Both the position numbers and the translations under genes were made by a program. Under the pieces are notes generated by a model. The model was given only the letters and a program-made list of their open reading frames with translations, was not told the DNA's origin and ran no database searches. DNA of 64,000 nucleotides from Sthenelais limicola (Eukaryota; Annelida; Polychaeta; Phyllodocida; Sigalionidae), in assembly GCA_942159475.1 (NCBI GenBank), contig OW804097.1:37088298-37152297 (forward strand), in the 5' to 3' direction. Below, piece by piece: positions 20,782-31,350 of the stretch; position 1 is the first letter of the stretch; each line of letters opens with the position of its first letter.

Positions 20782-23114
20782 CCACTGTTAGTGTTTCTCC
20801 GAAAGTATTTGAATCGGTTTCATGTTCTGTTCTACCTATATTCCCGGATATTTCTTCTACCCACCTTGCTCGTGCATATCCATTTATCTTTCCTCGTTCT
20901 CAGGAAGTAAACAAACTGGTTGCGCATGCGCACAATTCGCATCTGCCTAGAATCCAAGATGGTGGTCATCGAACAGATTTCCCCACTTTGACAAGTCAAG
21001 TTCATCATATATTCAACGATTCAGATCGGAATAAGTCTAATCAGACATACTGCGAAGGAAAACATGTCGTCCCTCGCCATTACAGCTCGAATGGAAGCCT
21101 CCATTCTAATGACAATCCATGTAAACAGCCAGAGAAGGCCATCGACGCATCGGTTCTCGATGCACAGCCACCGTCACAAGACTCGGAGCTTCAGTCGACA
21201 CGCCCCCCTCAGGTATTTACAAATCATGACAGCCGTCCCAATGTCGGCAATGTGACTAACAATTCTAACCCACACGATAATATTATTGAAAGTGTCCCTG
21301 GTGATGGCCACGCCAACCAGATGTATGATATTTGTTGTGATCCAGCTAGTGATAGTGAATGTTGTGTTATCGAGTCTATCGGTCATAGTGAGGTGGGCGT
21401 CAATGCCAATTTTGACCGATATGAACAATGGCCTGCTCCTATCCCTAGTGTCTCTAGCAATTTATCCGATATTTTTAATAAAGTTAAAGACTGTGGTGTA
21501 CCTAACTGGAGAGGGGCCAGGATCCCCCTCCCATCTAACTTGAATATTGAGGCGTGGACAAGCCTTGCGACAGGTCATCCTGACGATGACATGGTCCTCA
21601 GTGGCGTAGTGTTCGGGTTCCCTATGCAATATACCGGGGGACCCATGCGCGGAACTGAGACCCAAGCAAACCATCCGTCAGGAAATGCTTATAAGGATAG
21701 TGTTAACTCTTATATTCAGGTAGAGGCAAGCCTGGGGGCTCTCGCTGGCCCATATTATACGCCACCTTTCGTACCATGGACGAAGGTGAGCCCGCTGATG
21801 ACCAGACCTAAATCAGATGGTTCTCGTAGAATTATTGTCGATTTGTCCTACCCTGACGGGGGCGTGAATAGATATATTCAAAAGAACTCATACAATGGTG
21901 TCACAACTCATCACAACCTACCAACGATAACAATGGCTCTTGACATTATACAGGGAATTAATTCACCACAGTGCTCAATGGCCGTCATCGACCTCAAGAG
22001 GGCCTATAGACACTTCATGGTTTGTCCACTTGACTGGCCCCTGCAGGGCGTACAACATGAAGGTTTATTCTATTTCGACAAAGCTATGCCATTTGGAGCC
22101 AGGATATCTTCCCTTATTATGCAAAGAGCAGCCATGTTTATAGTCAGAGCCCTCCGTCAGAAAGGAGCCTCTCCACTAATGTATTTGGATGACCTCCTCC
22201 TCATTGCCAAAGACAAGGATACTGTCCGTCAGCATTATGATCTAGCTGTGGATATTATTACCTCTCTCGGCCTGACGGTGGCTGACAAGAAACTACAGCC
22301 CCCCTCACAAAGAATTACATGGTTGGGCGTGGATTTCGACACAAACCAAAATATCATCTCCATCACAAAGATTAAGCTTGACGAGATATACAAGTGTTTG
22401 GCTGACGCCAAGCTAAAATCTTTCCTCTCAACGAAGCAAATGCAGCAGGTAGTCGGGCGTGTGGCCCACCTTGGCAAGGTTGTCCACCCGGCCAGATTAT
22501 TTATGCACAGGCTTCTGGCTGCTTTACGAGCAGCTAAAGGAGGGAGGATCTATATAAACGAATCCGTCAGGCTGGACCTCTCCTGGTTCACCGAGTTCCT
22601 TCCGGAATATAACGGCAAGACCATCATACCTAGAGCAGAGGTGGGTCGTCAGATCTGGGCTGACGCATGCATGGTCGGCTCAGGTGCAACTGACGGCGAG
22701 TACTGCTATGCTTATATCTTCACTGACGAGGATAAACAATCCAGGAGCATAAATCACCTTGAGGCCATTAACTGTGTTGCTGCGGTCAGGAGATTCGTAA
22801 AGAAATCTGACGCAGGAAAAATAGTTGTTGTCCACTGCGATAACACGGCCACAATCGATACATTCAAAGGTGGGAGAGCCAGAGATCCTACACTGGCGGC
22901 GTGTGCCCGTGCATTATGGTACGCTGCAGCACATGCCCAAATAACAATCAGATATATACACGTCCCGGGCGTGTATATGGAGATCCCAGACGCCCTCTCT
23001 CGTGCTGCCTTGTCAGAGAAGCATAAAGTTCAGGCCCATAACATTGTCGTCAGAAATCACCTCACAAGTGTCGACATTAATCCTGAATATTTCTCTTTGT
23101 ATAATTTCTACTAG
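20736..23114 (+). CDS. reverse transcriptase-RNase H (ORF2) of Ngaro-like element
   Basis: About 790 residues in the -1 frame of ORF1. The start given is the first codon wholly in the new frame after the slippery site; no ATG occurs until NQMYD, about 190 codons in. Residues 1-250 are an unconserved Ser/Asn/His-rich linker. RT follows from about 330, with RPKSDGSRRIIVDLSYP, MAVIDLKRAYRHFMV, MPFGARISS and YLDDLLLIA (the metal-binding YLDD near residue 480). RNase H follows with WADACMVGSG, the acidic residue of NHLEAIN, VVHCDNTATID, and HVPGVYMEIPDALSRA. There is no adenine methyltransferase domain after RNase H, which argues for Ngaro rather than DIRS1. It ends TAG 8 bases before the recombinase ATG. 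The enzyme copies the element RNA, probably into a circular DNA. Confidence 0.93.
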   Translation, partial: KLGLKGQDDTLNPCLSTVSVSPKVFESVSCSVLPIFPDISSTHLARAYPFIFPRSQEVNKLVAHAHNSHLPRIQDGGHRTDFPTLTSQVHHIFNDSDRNKSNQTYCEGKHVVPRHYSSNGSLHSNDNPCKQPEKAIDASVLDAQPPSQDSELQSTRPPQVFTNHDSRPNVGNVTNNSNPHDNIIESVPGDGHANQMYDICCDPASDSECCVIESIGHSEVGVNANFDRYEQWPAPIPSVSSNLSDIFNKVKDCGVPNWRGARIPLPSNLNIEAWTSLATGHPDDDMVLSGVVFGFPMQYTGGPMRGTETQANHPSGNAYKDSVNSYIQVEASLGALAGPYYTPPFVPWTKVSPLMTRPKSDGSRRIIVDLSYPDGGVNRYIQKNSYNGVTTHHNLPTITMALDIIQGINSPQCSMAVIDLKRAYRHFMVCPLDWPLQGVQHEGLFYFDKAMPFGARISSLIMQRAAMFIVRALRQKGASPLMYLDDLLLIAKDKDTVRQHYDLAVDIITSLGLTVADKKLQPPSQRITWLGVDFDTNQNIISITKIKLDEIYKCLADAKLKSFLSTKQMQQVVGRVAHLGKVVHPARLFMHRLLAALRAAKGGRIYINESVRLDLSWFTEFLPEYNGKTIIPRAEVGRQIWADACMVGSGATDGEYCYAYIFTDEDKQSRSINHLEAINCVAAVRRFVKKSDAGKIVVVHCDNTATIDTFKGGRARDPTLAACARALWYAAAHAQITIRYIHVPGVYMEIPDALSRAALSEKHKVQAHNIVVRNHLTSVDINPEYFSLYNFY

Positions 23115-23122
23115 GTAATTCA

Positions 23123-24076
23123 ATGGCGGCCAGGCTAGCGAGAGCAGCTCAACTGAGGCAGCGTTCTGCTCTTCGTCCAGGCACGGTCAAGAACAGGGAC
23201 TCTGCGGCCACACTATTCCTGGCGTTCTGTTCTCACCTTCATATCAACTACAAAAGACCGTCACCACGCCACATTTGCTGGTTTGCTGAATACCTGCGAC
23301 TTAACGGCTCTGCTCCTCCCACGATTGCCAACTCGCTCAGCCTCCTCCGCTCCTTCTATAAAGCATCCAACCTCGACGTCAAACCATTCAACGATAACAG
23401 AGTTGCCAACGCCATCAGAGGGATACAGCTCACTGTACGTCATATTCCTTCTCCTAAGCTGCCAGTGACGCCAGACATCGTTGCGGCGTGCTTATCGGCC
23501 GCGGCCTCTCGTCCCTATCCAACTCATATCTCCCTAGCTATAATCCTCATGTTTGAGGCATTCTTGCGTCAGTCGAACCTGGCTCCTAGATCCGTCAGCC
23601 AGTTTGATTCATCAAGACACCTCACATTTGGCGACCTAAGAGTCACTCATGATAGGCTTCTCATCGACGTCAAGTGGTCCAAAACCATCCAAGTTTCAGC
23701 AGCTCCCACAGTCATATCACTGCTCAGACTCAGCAACCTATTCTGCCCAGTTCAGGCATTTGACGCCCACCGTATAGCATCAAGAAGGACGAGGATGGAG
23801 GATCCCCTCTTTACCTTCTCAGATGGAAATACGATGACCACTACCTTCTTTGCTAGACAGTGGCGTCAACTCCTCACCATCGTGGGTGCTGACCCGTCAG
23901 CAAATTCATTACATTCCCTCCGTCGAGGTGGGGCCTATTTTGCTTTCCACACAAAAGGGGCCTCCCTCCAAGACGTCAAATCTCATGGAACCTGGCGTAC
24001 TGACGCAGTCTCGTCTTATCTGACGCCCACGCCATCACAAACTACCTCCGTGCATAGAGCTTTCCTCCAACTATGA
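23123..24076 (+). CDS. tyrosine recombinase (ORF3) of Ngaro-like element
   Basis: 317 residues from an ATG 8 bases after the pol stop. The N-terminal part (about 15-105) is the SAM-like DNA-binding half, with ATLFLAFCSHLHINY and TIANSLSLLRSFY. The catalytic half has the first Arg in FEAFLRQSNLAP, a candidate Lys in VKWSKT, H-x-x-R in SLHSLRRGGA, His in SHGTWRTD and the nucleophilic Tyr in VSSYLTP. All invariant residues are present. The enzyme would integrate a circular copy by strand exchange without target duplication, as seen at this locus. Translation probably relies on reinitiation after the nearby stop, since no frameshift geometry fits. Confidence 0.93.
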   Translation: MAARLARAAQLRQRSALRPGTVKNRDSAATLFLAFCSHLHINYKRPSPRHICWFAEYLRLNGSAPPTIANSLSLLRSFYKASNLDVKPFNDNRVANAIRGIQLTVRHIPSPKLPVTPDIVAACLSAAASRPYPTHISLAIILMFEAFLRQSNLAPRSVSQFDSSRHLTFGDLRVTHDRLLIDVKWSKTIQVSAAPTVISLLRLSNLFCPVQAFDAHRIASRRTRMEDPLFTFSDGNTMTTTFFARQWRQLLTIVGADPSANSLHSLRRGGAYFAFHTKGASLQDVKSHGTWRTDAVSSYLTPTPSQTTSVHRAFLQL

Positions 24077-24090
24077 CGCAGGTTTGGGAC

Positions 24091-24226
24091 TTCTTCTGAC
24101 GTGTACGACATACTCTACAGACTTTGACTATACCTGAAAGTGATCGATATATATTAAAAATCAATACTTTCCCCACTACGAAAATAAAACAACTTAATTA
24201 AAATCTGTGTTTTCCGTCTTATAATG
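24091..24226 (+). repeat. split direct repeat B1
   Basis: 136 bp from TTCTTCTGACGTGTACGACA to CCGTCTTATAATG, identical in extent to B2. It contains CTACGAAAATAAAACAAC, a plausible AATAAA poly(A) signal. Confidence 0.95.
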
Positions 24227-24388
24227 ATTTGGGAATTGTTCTCTTGAATAATTCCCGGTCATTATGGCGGGAGAAAGATTTTCACTCGACCTCACGTCAC
24301 ACCCACTACGTCACACAACTGTCACGTTCATACAGACGTTCTCTCACGCCTCCATATTCCCACCGTCAACAGGGAAAAATTTTGTTCC
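24227..24388 (+). repeat. split direct repeat A2
   Basis: Copy of A1 immediately after B1. A1 and B1A2B2 together allow a circular intermediate with a B-A junction to be made, as proposed for Ngaro and PAT elements. Confidence 0.95.
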
Positions 24389-24426
24389 CGCCCACCTCCC
24401 TAAAAACTATCATAGATCAAGGAACA

Positions 24427-24562
24427 TTCTTCTGACGTGTACGACATACTCTACAGACTTTGACTATACCTGAAAGTGATCGATATATATTAAAAATCAA
24501 TACTTTCCCCACTACGAAAATAAAACAACTTAATTAAAATCTGTGTTTTCCGTCTTATAATG
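24427..24562 (+). repeat. split direct repeat B2, 3' end of element
   Basis: Copy of B1, separated from A2 by 38 bp (24389-24426). Its last base adjoins the resumed family A sequence CTGCTAAATT. Confidence 0.95.
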
Positions 24563-24787
24563 CTGCTAAATTAGGCCGCAATTTGGTCAATACTGGGTAA
24601 ATTCGAGTATATTCAGCATTGCATTGATTCTAGCAATCTGTTCCGTTAGGTTGAACTGTGTTTTGAACTTTATTTTTGTCTCAAATTTGGGTTATTTGAG
24701 AGAATTGGTGAAGAGGAATTGTACATTTTCTGACAATTTCACCCATGTACTGACTGCTAGCAGCACCGTATGTCATAAGCGGCTCAG

Positions 24788-25024
24788 GGGTCAAGTCTTC
24801 AGAAAATGGAGAATTGGCATTCACCAATCCTCTCAAATAACCCAAATTTCAGACAAAAATCAGGCTCAAAATACAGTTCACCATAACCAGACAGATTTAT
24901 TGAATGAATACATTACAGAATACACTCAGATATACTCAGTATATATATCATTTGTCAGACTAATTTAGCAGAATTTGACAGATGTGTAGAACTGTAGATT
25001 GTGCATTTTCACCAAATCGGACCC
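24788..25024 (-). mobile_element. TIR family A copy, subtype a3, reversed
   Basis: Complete but diverged at both ends (GGGGTCAAGTCTTCAG and TTTTCACCAAATCGGACCC). Confidence 0.8.
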
Positions 25025-25116
25025 TTATGTAAACATTCAATGCAGCACTGTATGTATGTGACTAATGTAAACATTTAATGGTTTATGGATGATGTTTCAT
25101 GGAAGGGTGCTCACCT

Positions 25117-25306
25117 GTACAAAATATGCTAAATTAGGCTGAAAAATGATAAATACGGAGTATTTATGTGTATTTTTGGCATGACATTGATTTAAAGTAT
25201 CAGTTCTGTTATATTAAACTGTATTTTGAAGCTTATTTCTGTCTTAAATGTTGGTTATTTGAGAGGATTGGTGAAGGCGAATTGTCCATTTTCTGAAAAT
25301 CTGACC
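25117..25306 (+). mobile_element. TIR family A copy, subtype a2, left end missing
   Basis: It starts inside the element at AATATGCTAAATTAGGCTG and ends CATTTTCTGAAAATCTGACC. Confidence 0.75.
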
Positions 25307-25837
25307 TTTATATCAGTCATTCAAGAAATATAATGATATCTTATGTTGACTCATGTTTTCCGTTTAGTTTAGCATTGCACTACTTTTTGGATAGCATAGC
25401 ACTAAGCATTTTGATTCTTTATTCCTAAATCCATATGTTGGGGATACTATCTATTGAAGAGCGTTTAATTCGGTTCAAATCAACTTGTATATTTTTCTTT
25501 AAAGAAGAGCCTGGTTTATGGTATGTATGATATATCTAATCCATTATTTTACTTTTTTCTAACTATTTCCAAGACTACTGCAAACTTGTGCTGCATTGAT
25601 TAATAGACTCTATTCCAAATAAATTCACACGCATTTATAAATATCAATCATTTACTCAGTCAGCATTTCCCAAGATAAGACATTCAGGGAACTGATGGAG
25701 ATTGATATTTTGGCTCTTACTTCTGTTTGAAGAGGGAGGTGTTAAGATGGATAATAATATTCTTTGATGTTTCTTTACATCACTACATTGCAATTGGGGA
25801 ATAAACACAACTATGCAATAATGGCGTTCCCTTTAAC

Positions 25838-26405
25838 TCCACGTTGGTGTATGTGGGTCATTTTCAGAAAATGTACAATTGGCAGCTGTACATATTTAGT
25901 AAATTCTGCTAAATTAGACTGCAATTCGGTCAATACTAGGAACATTCAAGAATATTCGCATTCCATCGATTTTAGCAATCTGTTTGGTTAGGTTGAACTG
26001 TATTCTGAACTTTATTTTCGTCTGAAATGTGGGTTATTTGAAAAGACTTGCGAAATTGAATTGTACATTTTCTGAAAATCTACCACATGATATTTGTATG
26101 AGCGGGAGTAGTGTGGTAATTTGCACCAATCCAACATGTGAGGTATGACATTGCCATTCCCTCTTCCTCCCCCAAGTACACATAGCATGCATATATATAA
26201 GGTAACTGGTGGGAGGAGTTTAGCTGTTGGAAGGGTCAGGTAGTAACAAGCGCTCTCATTGGTTGATGCAGTGACATCAACCAATCCGATCACATGCTTT
26301 TTGTAAGTAAAATGCCTTCTATATTCATTATGCTTGTATACTTAAGCATAGCAAGGTGGGAGTAAATATAGAACCTAAATTCGAATCGTACCATATTCTC
26401 TTTTT
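25838..26405 (+). mobile_element. element E copy 2, with a family A insertion
   Basis: CTCCACGTTGGTGTATG, then the A copy at 25855-26083, then ACCACATGATATTTGTATGA and the remaining E blocks up to a ACCATATTCTC end. The terminal hairpin of copy 1 is absent. Confidence 0.6.
25855..26083 (+). mobile_element. TIR family A copy, subtype a1, nested in element E
   Basis: Left end GGGTCATTTTCAGAAAATG, slightly shortened. The right end stops at CTGAAAATCT. E copy 1 at 15766 shows the same site without the insert. Confidence 0.8.
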
Positions 26406-26461
26406 GTAATTTTCCTTTTTTAACTCTCCTGTATTTGACCCGATGTATCTCACTCTATCTC

Positions 26462-26493
26462 ACTGTCTAGTACAGTATACTGTACTAGACAGT
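26462..26493. repeat. perfect 32-bp palindrome
   Basis: ACTGTCTAGTACAGTA followed directly by its exact complement, with no spacer. Confidence 0.95.
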
Positions 26494-26630
26494 CTTTCTA
26501 CAATCTCGTTATCGTATACCTTCATTATGGCTACCATCTGGATTTGCCCAGGTAACATGAGTGAAAATTGACCTGATAGTACAACTCAAGTGAATGTATG
26601 ATAGCTAATGAAAAAACGCAATGTTAAAAA

Positions 26631-26855
26631 GGGTCAGATTCTCAGAAAATGCACAATCTTCAGTTCTACACAACTCTCAAATTTTGCTAATTTAGAGTGA
26701 AAAATCATAAATACTGAGTGTATTCGGTATTGTATTCATTCAATAGATCTGTCTGGTTATGTTGAATTTTATTTTGAACCTGATTTTCGTCTGAAATTTG
26801 GGTTATTTGAGAGCATTGGTGAAAGCCAATTGTGCATTATCTTAAAACTTGACCC
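26631..26855 (+). mobile_element. TIR family A copy, subtype a3
   Basis: Both ends present. The flanking dinucleotides are AA and AA rather than TA. Confidence 0.8.
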
Positions 26856-27427
26856 AAAAATGTACACCCATATTTCTTTCCCCAAAAGCAAAGTAGATCT
26901 GAGGCGCTCTTCAAAATCCTTACAAACATTGGATACATTTATACCCCCCACGAGAACATGAACAAGCAAGGAATGTAGTATCCGAGGAGATACAATGTCA
27001 ACTTCCATTATTACACATTCATCAATATAACCTCACTGCATAACGAATACTCTGTACTTTTTCCTGATGAAGGGCTACTAACGCCACGAATCGTTGGAAT
27101 TAAAAGTCACCATCTACAAACACACTTTCGTCAATGTTGCATCTCAAATCTTATAGTGATTATCTTTCCACCTTATAAATACATTTATAAAAGCTTTAAC
27201 TCAACGATTTCACTCAAAACACACATGTCTTTCCCCAGCGGACTAACAGAGCTGGTTATTTGGTCTAATATCAATATTCTCTGGGTAACATGTCTAGGTG
27301 TGGTATAGAAACGGCCACTATTTGGTACGAAACTAATACCTCCCGGCGAAATAAGTGGCCACAGATTAGACATGGGTCGATGGTTTCTCTGGATAAATCT
27401 CTGACTAAGAGAGTGAAGTATGCATAA

Positions 27428-27667
27428 GGGTCAGATTTGCAGAAAATGTATAATTTACCTTCACCAATCCTCTCAAATAACCCGAATTTCAGACAAAAAT
27501 AAAGTTAAAATTACAGTTCAACCTAGCCAAACAGATTGCTATAATCAATGCAATGCCAGATACACTCGAATTTACGAATTTAAGTATTGACCAAATTGCA
27601 GCTTAATTTAGCAGAATTTACTAAAAGTGTACAGCTGCTAATTGTACATTTTCTGAAAATCTGACCC
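27428..27667 (-). mobile_element. TIR family A copy, subtype a1, reversed
   Basis: Complete, with ends GGGTCAGATTTGCAGAAAAT and ATTTTCTGAAAATCTGACCC. Confidence 0.85.
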
Positions 27668-27780
27668 ATGAAGCCATCCCTGTGGGATCATTTTACATTG
27701 CTTATCATTCATTATAACTGAATTTCAATTACTTACAGGAATCGAAATAAGTCGAGTTGGACGGGTCTAATGGGATACAC

Positions 27781-27812
27781 TTAAAATGCTTAAAATGCTT
27801 AAAATGTATAAT
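27781..27812 (+). repeat. short tandem repeat
   Basis: The 10-base unit TTAAAATGCT occurs three times in a row. Confidence 0.85.
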
Positions 27813-27962
27813 ATGAGACAGAATCTACTGTACTAATGGTAATTCTAATGGACAATTCGTTTCTTTTCGACAGCCCTTAGGGAAAGCTAGCCATGTTTGT
27901 TTTGGCCTGTTTATTTCATCTTCATCAGCACTACAGAAACATCTTTTGATGGATCGTGTTCA

Positions 27963-29279
27963 TCCATATAATATACGGCTAGAGCGATTTCTAGGAAAGG
28001 AGGTAGAAAAGAAATGGTAGAAAGAAGGTTTTCTTTGTCCAGAATGTTCTCGGAATTTGTTGTTTTACAAACCACTTTACTCATCTGCAGAGGTCTGTCC
28101 CCCCTCTCTGGATGTCGTCGTATGTGGTTTGTGAAGGTATTTGGGGTGGAAATATGATTTTGAAGCCTTTTTTAAATCGGGATATCCACACTCTATTTAT
28201 AGCCTGGGAAAGCCCCTGTGAGATACTACGTCATTTCCCACAAACTACGTCCAGGGAAACCTAACTACAGAGATGCCAAATTTTTTTAGAATTTTATGAT
28301 GAATACGGGTCATATTAGTCAACAAAACTAGAAAAATCCAGCAGAGGACGCAATAGCACTATTAGTCCAGGCAATCTATGAGAAATATTGGCTGAACCCG
28401 AAACAAATTGCAAAAGAATTTATTTTTGTGGGATCCTCTTCCTTAAACATACCCTTTTAATGTGTCAAAAGTTTACCAAAGTTTGCTGCGGGGAAAGTTC
28501 CTAAAATCACCACTAGGGGACCCGACTTTCACATTTATTTGTATAACTCAATAAAGATATTTTCTACAGCTTAACTAATATTAAACCAATAAATCTAGAC
28601 AATACTTCCTATTTTTTGAGCTATAGAACATGCATATCCGCCGATAATCATCAAAGTTATAGGGATTTTAATGTTTGCATAAAATCCCTAATTAGATCAT
28701 AGTAATCTTAAATGGCCTACATTCATAATTGTGAGCAAGTGAAGAGCTTAGCTCATATGAAATTGATTAAAGCCCATAAAATGGTCTTTCAAATGAGATG
28801 CAGAACATAATTATGTTATCTATATTTATTGTTTCATGATTTTATTAATGATATAATGTGTAATACATTTTTTGTCAACTTGGTTGGCGTACACTCAAGC
28901 AGGAATTTGTGACATTATTATTGTACCATGGCTGACCATAACTTAAAAAAGGCATATAGGTGGTCCTTTAGAAACATTTATGTGACCGTGCTACATGCAG
29001 AGGAGTGGGAGAGTGAAGAAGAGGGTGTAGGAATAGGAGAGGGGGAGTAGGAGGGAAAGAAGAGGGGGGAAAGAGAGGATGTAGGGGAAGTGAGAGGGGG
29101 GAGGGAGAGAAAGCGGGGAGGGGGAGCATGAGGAAGAGGGGAGGCAGAAGGGGGGGTCGGAGATGGGGGGCGGGAGAGAAAAACAGGTATGAGGGACAGA
29201 GAAGAGGGGGAGGGAAAAGAGGGAGAGGGGGAAGTGTGGGGGGAGAGGGTACCCGTCCGGAGGACGGGTACTTTGCTAG
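27963..29279 (+). mobile_element. non-autonomous Helitron, complete ends, with internal insertion
   Basis: It starts TCCATATAATATACGGCTAG after an A. It ends with a perfect 10-bp hairpin GTACCCGTCC-GGA-GGACGGGTAC (29249-29271), then TTTGCTAG, followed by T. The purine tract covers about 29000-29250. An extra 722 bp at 28269-28990 is absent from the other two family members. Confidence 0.88.
28269..28990. mobile_element. 722-bp insertion in the Helitron, 4-bp target duplication
   Basis: CTAC is present on both sides (28265-28268, 28991-28994) and once in the other copies. The ends are AGAGATGCC and GTGACCGTG, without clear inverted repeats. The interior GTCCAGGCAATCTATG and ACAAATTGCAA blocks resemble the inverted-repeat arms of the 4 kb element at 51.9-55.9 kb, so it may be a derivative. 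Confidence 0.55.
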
Positions 29280-29694
29280 TAACTTTATAATCCAGCACGT
29301 TTGTCTCAGAGATTATGTTTGACTAAGTGTAAAAGATGTGATGATGACTGTGATAAGTGTTGTAGTCCCTTTAAGATGTATTCAACATTAATGCTCTGAT
29401 TAACACTTACACGCTAACTAATAAGATGATAACACAGAGCTAGCATGCGACATACCCTCATCGAGTGACCGATCACATCCAACTGATTTACATCAGAATT
29501 ACATCAGATTCCGAGAAATTGATATATACCTTACGTTTTGTCCCCAAACGGTAAGGATATGAATGTGTAAATATCCCACATAGCCAACGCTTTTTTTCCG
29601 AATAACACTTTCCTTTTCTAAGATATTTCAACCCAACATCAACGTGAGATACTATCTTGGATTTGGGATATTCTTTCAGACACAAAGATATCTA
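29280..29694. other. no recognisable feature
   Basis: About 400 bp without repeat matches or credible frames. Confidence 0.5.
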
Positions 29695-29985
29695 AAATAT
29701 GCCTGGGTGACTTATTTGTATACTACTAAGTGTGGTATGAGCACTAAGTTCATTAGGCTATTCTCATAGACCAGAAATCAAACCAAAGTAAAGTTGGTTA
29801 GTCTGTAATACATTTCATTTCTGTTAAATGATAATTAATTTGACAATTGTTTTGTAGGTAATACCCACGAAATAGTGGTTAGAAAAGGTGTCTTAGTACT
29901 GTATTTTGTGTATTTGTAATATGTGTAAAAAAAGAGGAAAAGTCTGTAATATTACATATATATAATTATATCAGTGTGCAGCGCT
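29695..29985 (-). repeat. dispersed repeat family J, copy 2
   Basis: ATACATTTCATTTCTGTTAA, ACAATTGTTTTGTAGGTAAT and GGAAAAGTCTGTAATATTAC match copy 1 at 9222-9785 in reverse. It lacks the extra 280 bp of copy 1. Confidence 0.6.
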
Positions 29986-30533
29986 GGAAATCTTGCATTG
30001 GTATATCATAGAACCATTAGTACAGACAGATATAACATTTACGTTTATAACTAATTTGAATCATTATATCACCTGCGGCTGACATAGGGGACTTCATCGA
30101 TATCTTATTTTCCCCATTCTCGGATTAAAGTAAAGCTAAAATGTGATACATCAATGGGTATGCCTAGCATTGATATATGCATATGCTCTATAGCCAGTAC
30201 CGTTGGTTGAGTTGCGAGGCTGTCAGACTTTCAAATTGGATATCTTATATTTTAATTTCAGTAATATCTTCAGAATAGAGACTCAGTTTTCTTTTAAACT
30301 CACCTAATTAGTTGTTTATGTCATCCCCTTGCAGTTGGTAAAATAATTGGAGAGGCTAAGATCGAAATGAGCGAGAAAAGTTGGATAAATGGGGTTCTGG
30401 GATATACTTTTTCCCCAGACCAGAGCTTTAGGAAATAAGAAATCGGTTGATGCTATAGGACCTATGCTGATTTAAATCAGACGTGAATCATACATCGTAG
30501 CAATTTCTGTAAGCAATGCCCCTATAGGGGATT

Positions 30534-30790
30534 TGCATAGCCGCCATTTTGAATCTTAATTTGCATGGAATTATGGGACTAATGGTAGTCTAAAATATAT
30601 AGAAAATATGCCATGTTCAGCATGGAATATTTAGCAATGCTCTAATGTCAATATCAATGTGTTTTACTTTACCTAGACTTTATCTTCCCATCATGCATTT
30701 GGTTTTTATAGTAACATATCACATTTAATATATTAATTTAATTATCGATTCTGGTTAGATTTAACAGTCATAGTGTGCATAGCTTGTGCA
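30534..30790 (+). mobile_element. TIR family C, right end missing
   Basis: Begins TATAGGGGATTTGCATAGCC. Homology fades after CCCATCATGCATTTGG near 30712. Confidence 0.6.
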
Positions 30791-30809
30791 ATGTGAACCG
30801 AATAGAACA

Positions 30810-31166
30810 CAATAGATGGGGATTTGCATAGCTGTCATTTTGAACCTTTATTCACATCAAATTATGGGACTAATGGTACAGCATAAAAGCTAAAGAAAAC
30901 ATGAACACCTTCAGCATGTATATTCATTGGTGCTCTAATGTCAATATCCATATGTTATACATGTTTCCATAACACAAGCCTCCATCTTTCCCATCATGCA
31001 TTTTGCTTTCCTAGATCATTAATAAAAGCTATGATATTTGTGAAAACCTTCTTGCAATTTTCGATAAAAATGTTGTCAAATATTAGTATGTCAGATTTTA
31101 ACTGAATGCATCCCAGGATTCACTGTAACAGACATGTGCGGTGGTACATGCAAATTCCCGTTATTG
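30810..31166 (+). mobile_element. TIR family C copy, complete
   Basis: The ends CAATAGATGGGGATTTGCAT and CATGCAAATTCCCGTTATTG are inverted repeats. It lies only about 20 bp from the previous copy, in the same direction. Confidence 0.7.
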
Positions 31167-31350
31167 ACATTTGCTTGCTGCACCTATATTAACTCAGTTT
31201 TGTTAACTTTTGCACCATATAGCAACAATGATCCTGAGCAAATTAAACTGTACTATTACCTATTACCAACAACCCATAGCTTGGAGCAGAATAATATCAA
31301 GTCCTGTATCAACAGTCCACTCTTCAGGGATGTTACATTTAGCACCAAAA

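Larger units (their letters stand above)
19121..24562 (+). mobile_element. Ngaro-like tyrosine-recombinase retrotransposon, apparently full length
   Basis: The element is 5442 bp: A1 (19121-19282), gag-like ORF, RT-RNase H ORF, tyrosine recombinase ORF, B1, A2, a 38-bp spacer and B2. A1/A2 and B1/B2 are exact or near-exact copies (offsets 5106 and 336). This split direct repeat arrangement, the recombinase in place of an integrase, no visible methyltransferase domain and no target duplication match the Ngaro group of the DIRS order. All three frames are open, so it may be recent or active. Confidence 0.92.
19068..24744 (+). mobile_element. TIR family A copy, subtype a1, split by the Ngaro-like element
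   Basis: The left part 19068-19120 ends ...TTTAGTTAATT. The right part 24563-24744 starts CTGCTAAATTAGGC and finishes TTTCTGACAATTTCACCC. Joined, the two parts give the family A sequence with nothing lost or duplicated. Flanks are TG and TG. Confidence 0.9.

Noticed and set aside
19121..24562. LTR retrotransposon interpretation of the repeat-flanked element
   Set aside because: Split repeats, a tyrosine recombinase rather than an integrase, and no target duplication.
28978..29322. Ser/Pro-rich minus frame and Gly/Arg-rich plus frame
   Set aside because: Same GA tract in the third Helitron copy.
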